Part shown: positions 31,258 through 39,838 of the stretch, piece after piece
Layout: every line of letters begins with the position of its first letter
Numbering within the stretch: position 1 is the stretch's first letter
From: an uncultured Actinobaculum sp.
GTDB lineage: Bacteria; Actinomycetota; Actinomycetes; Actinomycetales; Actinomycetaceae
Length of the DNA: 64,000 nucleotides
Direction: 5' to 3'
NCBI GenBank assembly: GCA_938020505.1
Contig: CALIHR010000039.1
Span: 13,467 to 77,466 of the forward strand
Translations under genes and position numbers: made by a program
The notes under the pieces: generated by a model
Seen by the model: the letters and a program-made list of their open reading frames with translations, nothing else
What the model was told of the DNA's origin: nothing
Database searches by the model: none

Positions 31258-32034
31258 ATGCTCTATCCCATCGGCGCCCCCATCGTCGTCGCCCACCGCG
31301 GCGGCGCGGGGGAGTGCCCGGAGAACACCGCAGAGGCCTTCCTGACCATGGGCGAGCGAGGTTTCCGCTATCTGGAGACCGACGCTCGCGCCACGCTCGA
31401 CGGCGTCGCCGTTCTCAGCCACGATGCGACCTTGGACCGCACCGTCGGCGCCGGCGGGAAAGTCCGCGGCTACACGTGGAGGGAGCTCGCGAGGGTTCGC
31501 GGGGCCGACGGCGGGCCGGCGGCCATGCGCGTGGACGAGGCCCTCGAAAGGCGCCCTGACGCCGTTTTCAACATCGACGCGAAGTCCGACGGCGTCGCAG
31601 CTCCGCTCGTCCGAGCGATACGCGAGGCGGGCGCTCAGAGCAGGGTGTGCGTCGCGAGTTTCTCGGAGCGCCGGCTGCGGCGCATGCGAGGCGAACTGCC
31701 GGGGACCGCGAGCTCGCTGGGGATAGGCGCCGTCGCCAGGATCGTCGCGGCCTCACGAGTGCGAAAAGGGGCGGCGCGTCTGCGCCTGCTCAAAGGCCTT
31801 CCCAAGGCCCAAGTCGTCCAAGTCCCGCTCTCCTTCCGCGGTGTTCCCGTGCTGACTGAGGGATTCGTCGCGTCGGCGCACGAGGCGGGGATTGCGGTCC
31901 ACGCGTGGACGATCGACGACGTCGACGTCGCCGCCCGGCTTCTCGACATGGGCGTGGACGGCGTCATCACGGACGTTCCGACTGCGATGTACGAGGGGCT
32001 GCGGGAACGAGGGCTCCCGGTCAGCCGCTCGTAG
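31258..32034 (+). CDS. Glycerophosphodiester phosphodiesterase family protein
   Basis: Hydrolyses glycerophosphodiesters to glycerol-3-phosphate and an alcohol. Protein of 258 residues with the GDPD motifs AHRGGAGECPENT (12-24), ETDAR in place of the more common E-x-D strand, LSHDATLDRT (His55), and VHAWTIDD near the C-terminus. No signal peptide, so cytoplasmic. Starts 4 bp after the M23 gene and is probably co-transcribed. It marks the left edge of the conserved backbone: the DNA after its stop changes to low GC. Confidence 0.92.
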   Translation: MLYPIGAPIVVAHRGGAGECPENTAEAFLTMGERGFRYLETDARATLDGVAVLSHDATLDRTVGAGGKVRGYTWRELARVRGADGGPAAMRVDEALERRPDAVFNIDAKSDGVAAPLVRAIREAGAQSRVCVASFSERRLRRMRGELPGTASSLGIGAVARIVAASRVRKGAARLRLLKGLPKAQVVQVPLSFRGVPVLTEGFVASAHEAGIAVHAWTIDDVDVAARLLDMGVDGVITDVPTAMYEGLRERGLPVSRS

Positions 32035-32586
32035 GCGGTACAATTCCGACCTTCAACTCTAATGAAGGTACCGTTGGACTTTCGAGAAAGAAGCTGGTTG
32101 TCAGCGAGGTAGCCAAGTGCGTACCGTTCCCGATGCGTCGCATCCATCGGGCTCCGAAGAACCGGATAATCTGCGGTGTTCGATGCTGACAAGATAAAGT
32201 CGGCTCGCTAGCCGGAAGAGTACAGCCACGAGGTGAAAATCGTTTGGGGCCGACACCTTACCGCGCTCTCGAATCGGCACAAGAATCTTCGTTGATTTTC
32301 GACGATGTCAAATGGTGCTGAACTGATGCAAGAGCAGTAAAGTAAATCAAGCGCGGCTTTAAAATCGAAATCGCTTGGTGCGATGTTTCTGGTTTTTCTC
32401 CTCCAGTTAGGTTTAGAACACGATAGGAGCACTTTCTCCACTAAAGTACTAGGATTTGACGTGCAACTGAGTTTTGTTCGACTACTTTTCATAGCTTTAG
32501 GACCTAAAAACGTAACTTATTGCAATGTTAGGTGTTTTTATTGTCAGAATAGATTCAACGGTAGAGTAGGTGATGGTGGGTGAGAA

Positions 32587-32592
32587 TATAAT
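32587..32592 (+). promoter_or_regulatory. Consensus -10 box of the 1256-residue gene
   Basis: TATAAT, a perfect hexamer, with the expected start near 32599 and a ~44-nt leader. No good -35 is visible at 17 bp, which suggests an activator or a weak promoter. Confidence 0.6.
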
Positions 32593-32617
32593 AAGCACAG
32601 GGACTTTGAAGTGCTTA
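32592..32617 (+). promoter_or_regulatory. Inverted repeat over the expected transcription start (possible operator)
   Basis: TAAGCAC (32592-32598) and GTGCTTA (32611-32617), 12 bp apart, directly overlap the end of the -10 box and the first transcribed bases. Suitable for a dimeric repressor, or as a short RNA hairpin. Confidence 0.5.
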
Positions 32618-32642
32618 CACACATTAGTAAAACAGGGGAAGT

Positions 32643-35600
32643 ATGCGAAACCCAGAACTCATCACCGCCGATGACCTCAGCTCTTGGCCGGACAACGATG
32701 CTCGTGACGCACAGGAGAATTTTCCGCGGCTCATCCGGCATCTTTTGTGTGAAACTCCAGGTGTGTCAGCGATATCGGTGCGTGTCGGCAATGGTGTGAA
32801 TGTGCCTGGCTGTGACGGAGTCGCTTATTCGGATGGGACAGCCCCCTTTCTGCCGACAGGGTCATTGGTGTTCGAGTTCGGTACCAATAAGGAGATTGGC
32901 GCAAAGGCGTTAGATGACTACCGTAAGCGAGTTGAAGAGAGCGAGGCCGCCAGCCATGTCTTCGTGTTTGCGACGCCTCGTCGCTGGGGTGGCAAAGGCA
33001 AGTGGCTGAAAGAACGTCGGAGCGAAAGCAAGTTCGGAGATGTGTATGTGCTTGACGCCGATGATTTGGAAGGGTGGTTGGAAATGTCGCCATTCTCGCA
33101 TTACTGGATCTCTGAACACCTTGGAAAGCGGCCGGATGATGCGCAAACGCTCGAATACTGGTGGGACACTTTTCATCAGGCGACTCAGCCAACGCTGCCA
33201 CTCGACATGTTTACGGCTGGACGAGAATCAACTAAAGAGCACTTCCAAAAGATGCTTAACGGCGCACCGCAAATCATCACGATTCAGGCGGACTGGCGTG
33301 ACGACTGCCTTGCGTTTATCTATGCGAGTACTGCTGCTAATCCTGACAGTAAATTGAACGCACCTGAGAAAGCAGTAATCGTTGTTGAATCTAATGCCGC
33401 CTGGAAGCAGATTGCCCGACGCTCTGGGAGATTGATACTAGTTCCGAAGTTCGACGGTGCTGACAATCATCTCGCGCGAAATAACGGTCACTGCGTGATT
33501 CAGATCGTCGATCGTGGGCGGGTTGCGCTCGGGAATGTAGACCTAGAGCTGCCGCGTGTGTCACGACCTGATGTGCTGAAATCGCTGATCGATTGTGGCA
33601 TTAACTTCCAAAAGGCGGATCATCTTGCTGGGCTTGCCCGACGAAACATGCAGTCCTTTGTCCGAGCGCTAAGGCGTGATGCCGTAGTCCAAACGCCCAT
33701 ATGGGCAACCGATACCGATGCGCCGATGCTGGCAACGCTGACGCTCGTTGGTGCATGGGATGCCAATAACAACAAAGATAGGCGAGCAATAGCAGAGCTG
33801 GTCGGCAGCGACTACGACACGGTGGAGTCCCTGTGTGAGCGGCGGTCTGGAGGTAACGATCGTGTGATGAGTCGAGTTTGCTCGGCCTGGCGATTCGCCT
33901 CCCTCGAGGAAGCTTTCCGCTGCTTGTTCTCGAGAATTGCCAATAGGGCTATTGAGCGATGGAAACGGCTGGTATTCACGGTCCTTTGCAAGGAAAATTC
34001 ATCGTGTGATTTGAGTCCAGAAAAAAAGTTTGCCCAGCAAGTCAATCCGACCGCGTCGCAGGTTGGGTACTCTGAGGAGCTGAAAAGCGGCATTGCGCTA
34101 AGCCTCGCGATGGTTGGCTCGATTGAGAGACGCGATACACAGCTGCGCAAATTAAGGAAAATCGTTGCTGACATTGTTGACCAGCTGCTTAGACGGGCGG
34201 TGGACGATGGCACTGGAAGTACCTGGAACCTGATAGCACCACGCCTGCCATTTCTTGCTGAAGCAGCGCCCCGGCAGTTCATTGACATCGTCGTGGAAAG
34301 CCTGGAGCAAGAGACATCCTCCTTGATGTACACGTTTAATTCCGATAGTAGCGATTTGTTGTTTGGTGATCCTTTTTCCTATTCTCATTTGCTGTGGGCG
34401 CTTGAAGTGCTCGCTTGGTCTGAAGAATACTTCGATGACGCTATCAAATGTCTAACCTTGCTTGCTGTCAATCGATCGGGTGACAAACAGGGCGGCAATC
34501 GACCTGATAAGAGTCTCGCTGCTATATTGTGCGGTTGGGCTAACTGCACAACAGTGTCCCATGACAAGCGACTTACCGCGCTCGATTCTGTAAAACAGAT
34601 ATCGTCAACTGTCGGGTGGGATCTTTTGTTTGCGTTGTGGCCTGATTGGACAACAATGACACCGCCAACCACGCCACGCTTTCGTGCGGACTGGTGTCCG
34701 CTCACTGACAAGCCGGCACAGCAGGAAGAACAGAATGCTTACTTTCGTGGTCTCGTCCGGCGTGCGCTCGCCTGGAGTGATGTTGCGCCGTCAAACCTCA
34801 AGCAGCTGGTCGAACATATCAATATTGGGATACTGCCAGAAGACAGGGCAAAAATTATTGACTACTTAGACCAGCTGTCGTCGTCAAAAGAGTTTGTAGA
34901 CGACGATCGCTACCTCGTGTGGCGCACGTTGCGGGAACTGGCTACCAAGCATTCGCACCATAGGGCTTGCTGGTCGCTGCCGAAAGAGGAAATCAAGTGC
35001 CTCTTGGCCTTATCCGATAAATGGTGTCCGGCCTCACCCGTATTGCGTCACCTCTACTTGTTCAATCACAATCCTGGCCTGCCCGATTGTGCCTTACGTC
35101 ACGACAACTATGACTATGTCCAAAAGGTGGAGGAGCGTCGGCAAGATGCGCTCAGCAAGATACTTGCGGCTCCGCAAAAGCTTGACGACCTCGAGGTGCT
35201 TGCGTCGAGAGCAGAGGCGTCGTCGGTGTTGGGGCAGATGTTGGCAGACCTGCAGGAGCTCGATTTCTGGGATGTTGTGCATTGGGTGAATAGCTCTGAG
35301 GACAAGTTGACCGTCGTCGTGGATGCTTATCTGTGTCGAGTACTACGCCAACGGGGCTCCTCCTGGCTGCGGGGCGTGCTTGATGATCCGCGACTTACTC
35401 CCTCACAGCGTGCTGCTGTCCTGCGCCGCGTGCCAGCCAAGGAGGACTACTGGGACGTCATTGCACGCAATCGGGTTGATGAAGACGCGTACTGGCGAAC
35501 CGCTGAGATGCCGGTGCTGCCACCGAACCACATGAAGGATGCGATTGCGCGGTTGGTTGCCTGTGGGCGTGCTCGGGACGCGATCGACAGCGTGGTGTCA

Positions 35601-36413
35601 TCGATTTGCTCCGCCAAACAAGATGGCGTTATGACTGACTTAACGGCGGATGTGTTAATCGATCTACTTGATGTCGTGTGCTCTGAAGGATTTGACCAGG
35701 TCTCCTCGCAATGGCATGAGATTGGTAAGGTGCTTGATCATATCGTTGAGCTAAAAGCAGATCAAGCGGATGTGGCTAGATTGGAGCTCTTGCTCTACCC
35801 ATTGCTTGGCCGTCATCGTGAATCGGCAGTTCTCCATCATGTACTTGCGACTAAAGCCGACCTGTTCGTCGAACTTGTGAAGATGGTGTATGGCGGAAAG
35901 GCCTTGTGTGGGTTGGATTGTAGTGTTCCATCTCGGAGTGCTGAGAGCGTTGTCAAGGGCTGGTGCGGTTGCCCCGGCATGACAGCAGGCGGTGAACTGA
36001 ATGCGACATTAATGCGACGATGGGTCGAGATTGCACGGCAGAAGCTGGCTGCTGCCGAGCTTTCGGACGATGGTGACTATGAAATCGGTAGAGTTCTAGC
36101 AAATAGCCCGGAAGGTGCAAATGGAGCGTGGCCGTTGCCGATTGTTTGCGAACTCATCGACAAAATCGAAAGCAAGAGTCTTGATAGAGGCTTTATAGTT
36201 GGGATGTGTCGCGGCCTTATGTCGAGTGTGCGAGGCGTCTATGAGGGGGGGCGACAAGAACGCGAGAGCGCACAGCGTTTTCTCGCGTGGAGCAAGCAAA
36301 TCCGATCCACATCGCGACACACAGCCGAGCTGCTAGAGGAAGCTGCCAAGGTGTACGAGGGCAGAGCAATGTACGAGGACGAACAGGCCGTGATGCGGGA
36401 GGACGGGCTGTAG
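32643..36413 (+). CDS. Large protein with nuclease-like N-terminus; candidate antiviral STAND-like protein
   Basis: Protein of 1256 residues, lower in GC than both flanks. Residues ~45-150 read like a restriction-endonuclease-like (PD-(D/E)XK) fold: CDGVAYSDG (Asp58), FEFGTNKEIGAKALDDYRKR (Glu78, Lys83), HVFVFATPRRW, then VYVLDADDLEGWLE. Residues ~205-345 resemble the STAND NTPase scaffold, but the P-loop position is QADWRDDCLAF with no GxGK; FVRALRR closes it. The remaining ~900 residues are helical, without TM segments, as expected of repeat-type sensor domains. SD AGGGGAAG. Known Avs proteins share nuclease-STAND-sensor order; this match is by pattern only. It is alone between the GDPD gene and tRNA-Arg. 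Confidence 0.7.
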   Translation: MRNPELITADDLSSWPDNDARDAQENFPRLIRHLLCETPGVSAISVRVGNGVNVPGCDGVAYSDGTAPFLPTGSLVFEFGTNKEIGAKALDDYRKRVEESEAASHVFVFATPRRWGGKGKWLKERRSESKFGDVYVLDADDLEGWLEMSPFSHYWISEHLGKRPDDAQTLEYWWDTFHQATQPTLPLDMFTAGRESTKEHFQKMLNGAPQIITIQADWRDDCLAFIYASTAANPDSKLNAPEKAVIVVESNAAWKQIARRSGRLILVPKFDGADNHLARNNGHCVIQIVDRGRVALGNVDLELPRVSRPDVLKSLIDCGINFQKADHLAGLARRNMQSFVRALRRDAVVQTPIWATDTDAPMLATLTLVGAWDANNNKDRRAIAELVGSDYDTVESLCERRSGGNDRVMSRVCSAWRFASLEEAFRCLFSRIANRAIERWKRLVFTVLCKENSSCDLSPEKKFAQQVNPTASQVGYSEELKSGIALSLAMVGSIERRDTQLRKLRKIVADIVDQLLRRAVDDGTGSTWNLIAPRLPFLAEAAPRQFIDIVVESLEQETSSLMYTFNSDSSDLLFGDPFSYSHLLWALEVLAWSEEYFDDAIKCLTLLAVNRSGDKQGGNRPDKSLAAILCGWANCTTVSHDKRLTALDSVKQISSTVGWDLLFALWPDWTTMTPPTTPRFRADWCPLTDKPAQQEEQNAYFRGLVRRALAWSDVAPSNLKQLVEHINIGILPEDRAKIIDYLDQLSSSKEFVDDDRYLVWRTLRELATKHSHHRACWSLPKEEIKCLLALSDKWCPASPVLRHLYLFNHNPGLPDCALRHDNYDYVQKVEERRQDALSKILAAPQKLDDLEVLASRAEASSVLGQMLADLQELDFWDVVHWVNSSEDKLTVVVDAYLCRVLRQRGSSWLRGVLDDPRLTPSQRAAVLRRVPAKEDYWDVIARNRVDEDAYWRTAEMPVLPPNHMKDAIARLVACGRARDAIDSVVSSICSAKQDGVMTDLTADVLIDLLDVVCSEGFDQVSSQWHEIGKVLDHIVELKADQADVARLELLLYPLLGRHRESAVLHHVLATKADLFVELVKMVYGGKALCGLDCSVPSRSAESVVKGWCGCPGMTAGGELNATLMRRWVEIARQKLAAAELSDDGDYEIGRVLANSPEGANGAWPLPIVCELIDKIESKSLDRGFIVGMCRGLMSSVRGVYEGGRQERESAQRFLAWSKQIRSTSRHTAELLEEAAKVYEGRAMYEDEQAVMREDGL

Positions 36414-36600
36414 GAAGCCCGCATACTCTCATCAACGCCTTTCGAGGTTGACGCAATACTCTAGCAATTATGCGCTGATTACGATTGGGCCTTGTGCCAG
36501 TACTCACAACACGGCAACAGGGCACGTAAGCACTTCGTATCTTCAGCAACCAAGCGAAGTCGCCGTTTGCGAGACCTGAGTTTGAGTGAAGCGATCGCGG
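36414..36600. other. Right flank of the island, up to the 3' end of tRNA-Arg
   Basis: 187 bp without a gene. It carries an inverted copy (36526-36536) of the 11-mer GAAGTGCTTAC found at 32608-32618 in the leader of the 1256-residue gene. Confidence 0.5.
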
Positions 36601-36673
36601 TACCCCAAACAGGATTCGAACCTGCGACCTTTTGCTCCGGAGGCAAACGCTCTATCCACTGAGCTATTGGGGC
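36601..36673 (-). tRNA. tRNA-Arg (anticodon CCG)
   Basis: Cloverleaf on the minus strand: acceptor GCCCCAA pairs with TTGGGGT (first pair G-U), D arm GCTC/GAGC, anticodon stem TTTGC/GCAAA with loop CTCCGGA (anticodon CCG), T arm GCAGG-TTCGAAT-CCTGT, discriminator A. CCA is not encoded. It diverges from argS, whose product charges it. Its 3' end faces the low-GC island, the usual side for tRNA-targeted integration. Confidence 0.93.
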
Positions 36674-36755
36674 CTGACACGTAACTTTAGCAGCTCTGAC
36701 CGGGTTTGCGCCTCTCTGGACGGCCCGTTCGCGAGAATGTGTCGGACCCGCCGCG

Positions 36756-36761
36756 TAGAAT
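36756..36761 (+). promoter_or_regulatory. -10 box of a probable leaderless promoter (argS)
   Basis: TAGAAT ends 7 bp before the argS ATG at 36769, and there is no SD, so the transcript probably begins at the start codon. Confidence 0.55.
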
Positions 36762-36768
36762 TGCGCGC

Positions 36769-38445
36769 ATGACACCCGAAGAACTCAGTCGGCTCGTCGC
36801 CGACGAACTTGCCTCCGCCGTCGCCGACGGCACTCTGACGATCGAGGGCGAGCTGCCCGTCGTGAAGGTGGAGCGCCCTCGGTCTCGCGAGCACGGCGAC
36901 TGGGCCACGAACGTCGCGATGCAGCTGGCCAAGCGCGCCGGGAGGAATCCGCGCGAATTGGGCGAGCTCCTCGCGGCGCGGATCGCGGCGCACGACGGGG
37001 TGGAGGAAGCCGAAGTCGCGGGGCCCGGGTTCGTCAACATACGGCTCTCCGCCGCATCGGTCGGCGAGCTTGCCCGGGCCGTCGTCGAGGCGGGCGGCTC
37101 TTACGGACGCACGGAAGGCGGCGTCGGCAAAACGGTCAATCTCGAGTACGTTTCGGCCAATCCCACCGGCCCCCTCCACATCGGCGGGGCGCGCTGGGCC
37201 GCCGTCGGCGATTCGCTTGCTCGGATCCTCGAATTTTCGGGAGCGAAGGTCGTCAAGGAATACTATTTCAACGACCACGGCAATCAGATCGACCGTTTCG
37301 TCGCGTCCCTTTTGGCGCGGGCGCGCGGCGAGGAGGCCCCCGAGGACGGATACGGCGGGCAGTACGTCACGGAGATCGCCGAGAGAGTGGTCGCCGATTC
37401 AATCGCCGACGGCGAGCCGGATCCGCGCGAGCTCCCCGACGAGCAAGCCCTCGAGGCTTTCCGTTCGCGCGGCGTCGAGCTGATGTTCGCCGAAATCAAG
37501 TCTTCGCTCCACGATTTCCGCTCCGATTTCGACGTCTTCTTCCACGAGGATTCGCTCCACGAATCGGGCGCGGTCTCCAAGGCGATCGAGCGTCTGCGCG
37601 AGCGCGGCGTCGTCTATGAAAAAGAAGGCGCCCTGTGGCTTCGCACGACCGACTTCGGCGACGACAAGGACAGGGTGATCGTCAAATCCGACGGCGAAGC
37701 GGCCTATTTTGCGGGCGACCTCGCCTATTATCTCGACAAGCGCGCACGCGGCGCGGACAACTGCGTCTACATGCTCGGCGCCGACCATCACGGGTACATC
37801 GGCCGCATGTACGCCATGGCGAGGGCATACGGCGATACGGCCGGGCCGGGCGAGAACATGGAGATCCTCATCGGCCAGCTGGTCAACCTCGTCCGCAGCG
37901 GCGTTCCCGTGCGCATGTCCAAGAGGGCGGGAACCGTCGTGACGCTTGAGGACCTCGTCGACGCCGTCGGCGTGGACGCGGCCCGCTATTCGCTCGTCCG
38001 GGCCTCCGTGGACACGACGCTCGACCTCGACCTCGACCTCGTCGCCTCCCGCACGAACGACAATCCCGTCTACTACGTCCAATACGCCCACGCGCGCACG
38101 TGCTCGGTGGCGTCGAACGCCGCCTCCCACGGCGTCAGGCGCGAGGACGGATTCGCACCCGGCCTGCTGGACGCCGTCGATTCCGAGCTTCTCGGCACGC
38201 TTGCGCGCTTCCCCGACGTCGCGGCCCAGTCGGCGACTCTTCGCGAGCCCCACCGCGTTGCGCGCTACCTCGAAGAGGTTGCGGCCGCATACCATGCGTG
38301 GTATGGTAAGGCCCGGGTCACGCCTCGCGCGGAAGAGGAGGTCACCGATCTTCATAGAACGCGCTTGTGGGTGAACGACGCCGCAGGCGTGGTTCTTGCC
38401 AACGGGCTGGGCCTGCTCGGCGTCAGCGCTCCGGAGAGGATGTAG
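36769..38445 (+). CDS. argS: Arginyl-tRNA synthetase
   Basis: Class I synthetase charging tRNA-Arg. Protein of 558 residues with the N-terminal Add-1 domain, HIGH-type motif NPTGPLHIGG (131-140), a KMSK-type VRMSKRAGTV, and a C-terminal DALR anticodon-binding domain ending RTRLWVNDAAGVVLANGLGL. The ATG at 36769 (MTPEELSRL) is chosen because it begins the family N-terminus and lies 7 bp after a TAGAAT box; the frame is open upstream but would run back toward the tRNA. lysA follows 7 bp after the stop, the common actinobacterial order argS-lysA. Confidence 0.97.
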   Translation: MTPEELSRLVADELASAVADGTLTIEGELPVVKVERPRSREHGDWATNVAMQLAKRAGRNPRELGELLAARIAAHDGVEEAEVAGPGFVNIRLSAASVGELARAVVEAGGSYGRTEGGVGKTVNLEYVSANPTGPLHIGGARWAAVGDSLARILEFSGAKVVKEYYFNDHGNQIDRFVASLLARARGEEAPEDGYGGQYVTEIAERVVADSIADGEPDPRELPDEQALEAFRSRGVELMFAEIKSSLHDFRSDFDVFFHEDSLHESGAVSKAIERLRERGVVYEKEGALWLRTTDFGDDKDRVIVKSDGEAAYFAGDLAYYLDKRARGADNCVYMLGADHHGYIGRMYAMARAYGDTAGPGENMEILIGQLVNLVRSGVPVRMSKRAGTVVTLEDLVDAVGVDAARYSLVRASVDTTLDLDLDLVASRTNDNPVYYVQYAHARTCSVASNAASHGVRREDGFAPGLLDAVDSELLGTLARFPDVAAQSATLREPHRVARYLEEVAAAYHAWYGKARVTPRAEEEVTDLHRTRLWVNDAAGVVLANGLGLLGVSAPERM

Positions 38446-38452
38446 CGCTCAT

Positions 38453-39838
38453 ATGAATCTTGAAAACCTTCCCGCGCCCGAGCCCGACGGCTCGTCGGAC
38501 GGGCCGTGGCCGTCGTCGGCCCGCCGCGTCGGCGGCGAGATCGCAATCGGCGGCATCGGCGTGAGCGAGCTGGCGGCGGAGTACGGCACGCCGCTTTACA
38601 TTCTTGACGAGGACGTGCTGCGCGCCCGGGCGCGCGCCTGGAAAGAGGCCATGGACGAGGCCTTCGCCCGCCTCCGGGGGGCTGACGTCTACTACGCGGG
38701 CAAGGCTTTTTTGTGCGTAGCCGTAGCCAAGGCCGTCGCACACGAAGGGCTCGCTGTGGACGCCTGTTCCGAGGGGGAGCTTCGCACGGCGCTGGCCGCG
38801 GGCGTTCCGGGCAGCCGCATCGGGATGCACGGCAACAACAAGTCGCGCGAAGAGGTCGAGCTCGCTCTGCGGGCGGAAGTCGGGCATTTCGTCGTCGATT
38901 CTCTGGCCGAGTTGGAGTTCGTCGATTCGATCGCGCGGGACGAGGGCGCCGTCGCCTCCGTCATGCTCAGGGTGACGACCGGGGTGCACGCCGGCGGCCA
39001 CGAATACATGTCCACCGCTGTGGAGGATCAAAAATTCGGTCTGTCGATCGCGGGCGGCGCCGCTTGGCAGGCCGTCGAGAAAACCGTGAACGCGCCGAAT
39101 TTGCGGCTCGTCGGCCTGCATTCGCACATCGGCTCGCAGATCCTGGTCGTCGAGGCCTTCGAGGAAGCCGCACGCGCGGTGCTCGACTTGCGGGCCCGGG
39201 TCCATCGCGAGATCGGATTGGAGCTTCACGAGGTCGACTTCGGCGGAGGTTATGGCATCCGCTACACGGGCGGCGACTCCGTTCCCCCGAGCCCCGCGCA
39301 ATTGGCAAAGGCCCTCGCGTCCGTCGTCGCTTCGCACTCCGCGGAGTCGGGGATTGAGCCGCCGAGGGTTTCGATCGAGCCGGGGCGCAACGTCGTGGGC
39401 CCCGCGGGCGTGACTCTCTACACTGTGGGGACAGTCAAAACGGTCGAATTGGAGGACGGGCCGCGCCGCTATGTTTCAGTCGACGGCGGGATGAGCGACA
39501 ATATTCGGCCTGCCTTGTACGACGCCGCGTACACGGCCGCCCTCGCGTCCCGCGAGGGGGAAGGGCGGGTGAGAAGCAGGGTCGTCGGCAAGCATTGCGA
39601 GAGCGGGGACATCGTGGTGCGCGACGTGTCGCTGCCCGAGGATCTCGCGGCGGGCGACATTCTCGCCGTCCCCGCCACCGGTGCGTACGGGCGGTCGATG
39701 GCCTCGAATTACAATCACGTGCCGCGTCCGGGCGTGGCGGCCGTTCGAGGCGGCGCCTCACGGTGGATTGTGCGCCGCGAGAGCGTGGAGGACCTCCTCG
39801 CCCTCGACGCCGACTACCTCCGCCGCGGCGAGGATTGA
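38453..39838 (+). CDS. lysA: Diaminopimelate decarboxylase
   Basis: PLP enzyme making L-lysine from meso-diaminopimelate. Protein of 461 residues: PLP lysine Lys84 in DVYYAGKAF, VDACSEGEL, HIGSQI, the phosphate-binding DFGGGYGIRYTG, EPGRNVVGPAGV, and HCESGD near the C-terminus. Start at 38453, 7 bp after argS; GAGAGGA lies some 12 bp ahead. Its 3' end overlaps the 3' end of convergent aroD by 25 bp. hom-thrC-thrB follow beyond aroD, so the aspartate-family genes cluster here. Confidence 0.97.
   Translation: MNLENLPAPEPDGSSDGPWPSSARRVGGEIAIGGIGVSELAAEYGTPLYILDEDVLRARARAWKEAMDEAFARLRGADVYYAGKAFLCVAVAKAVAHEGLAVDACSEGELRTALAAGVPGSRIGMHGNNKSREEVELALRAEVGHFVVDSLAELEFVDSIARDEGAVASVMLRVTTGVHAGGHEYMSTAVEDQKFGLSIAGGAAWQAVEKTVNAPNLRLVGLHSHIGSQILVVEAFEEAARAVLDLRARVHREIGLELHEVDFGGGYGIRYTGGDSVPPSPAQLAKALASVVASHSAESGIEPPRVSIEPGRNVVGPAGVTLYTVGTVKTVELEDGPRRYVSVDGGMSDNIRPALYDAAYTAALASREGEGRVRSRVVGKHCESGDIVVRDVSLPEDLAAGDILAVPATGAYGRSMASNYNHVPRPGVAAVRGGASRWIVRRESVEDLLALDADYLRRGED

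Larger units (their letters stand above)
32035..32642. other. AT-rich gene-poor left flank of the 32-36.6 kb island
   Basis: About 600 bp with composition far below the chromosome average. Short open frames on both strands (for example 32208-32492 minus) show no family features or SD. The right end holds the promoter of the 1256-residue gene. I find no integrase, transposase or clear attachment repeat. Confidence 0.6.

Noticed and set aside
32242..32265. GTTTGGGG...TACCGCG resembling the tRNA-Arg 3' end (GTTTGGGGTACCGCG) as an att site
   Set aside because: Split by 9 bp and in inverted rather than direct orientation relative to the tRNA; other shared words in the two flanks are not collinear. 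Probably chance.
32208..32492. 94-residue minus-strand open frame in the island's left flank
   Set aside because: No SD, no recognisable motif; AT-rich flank gives random frames.
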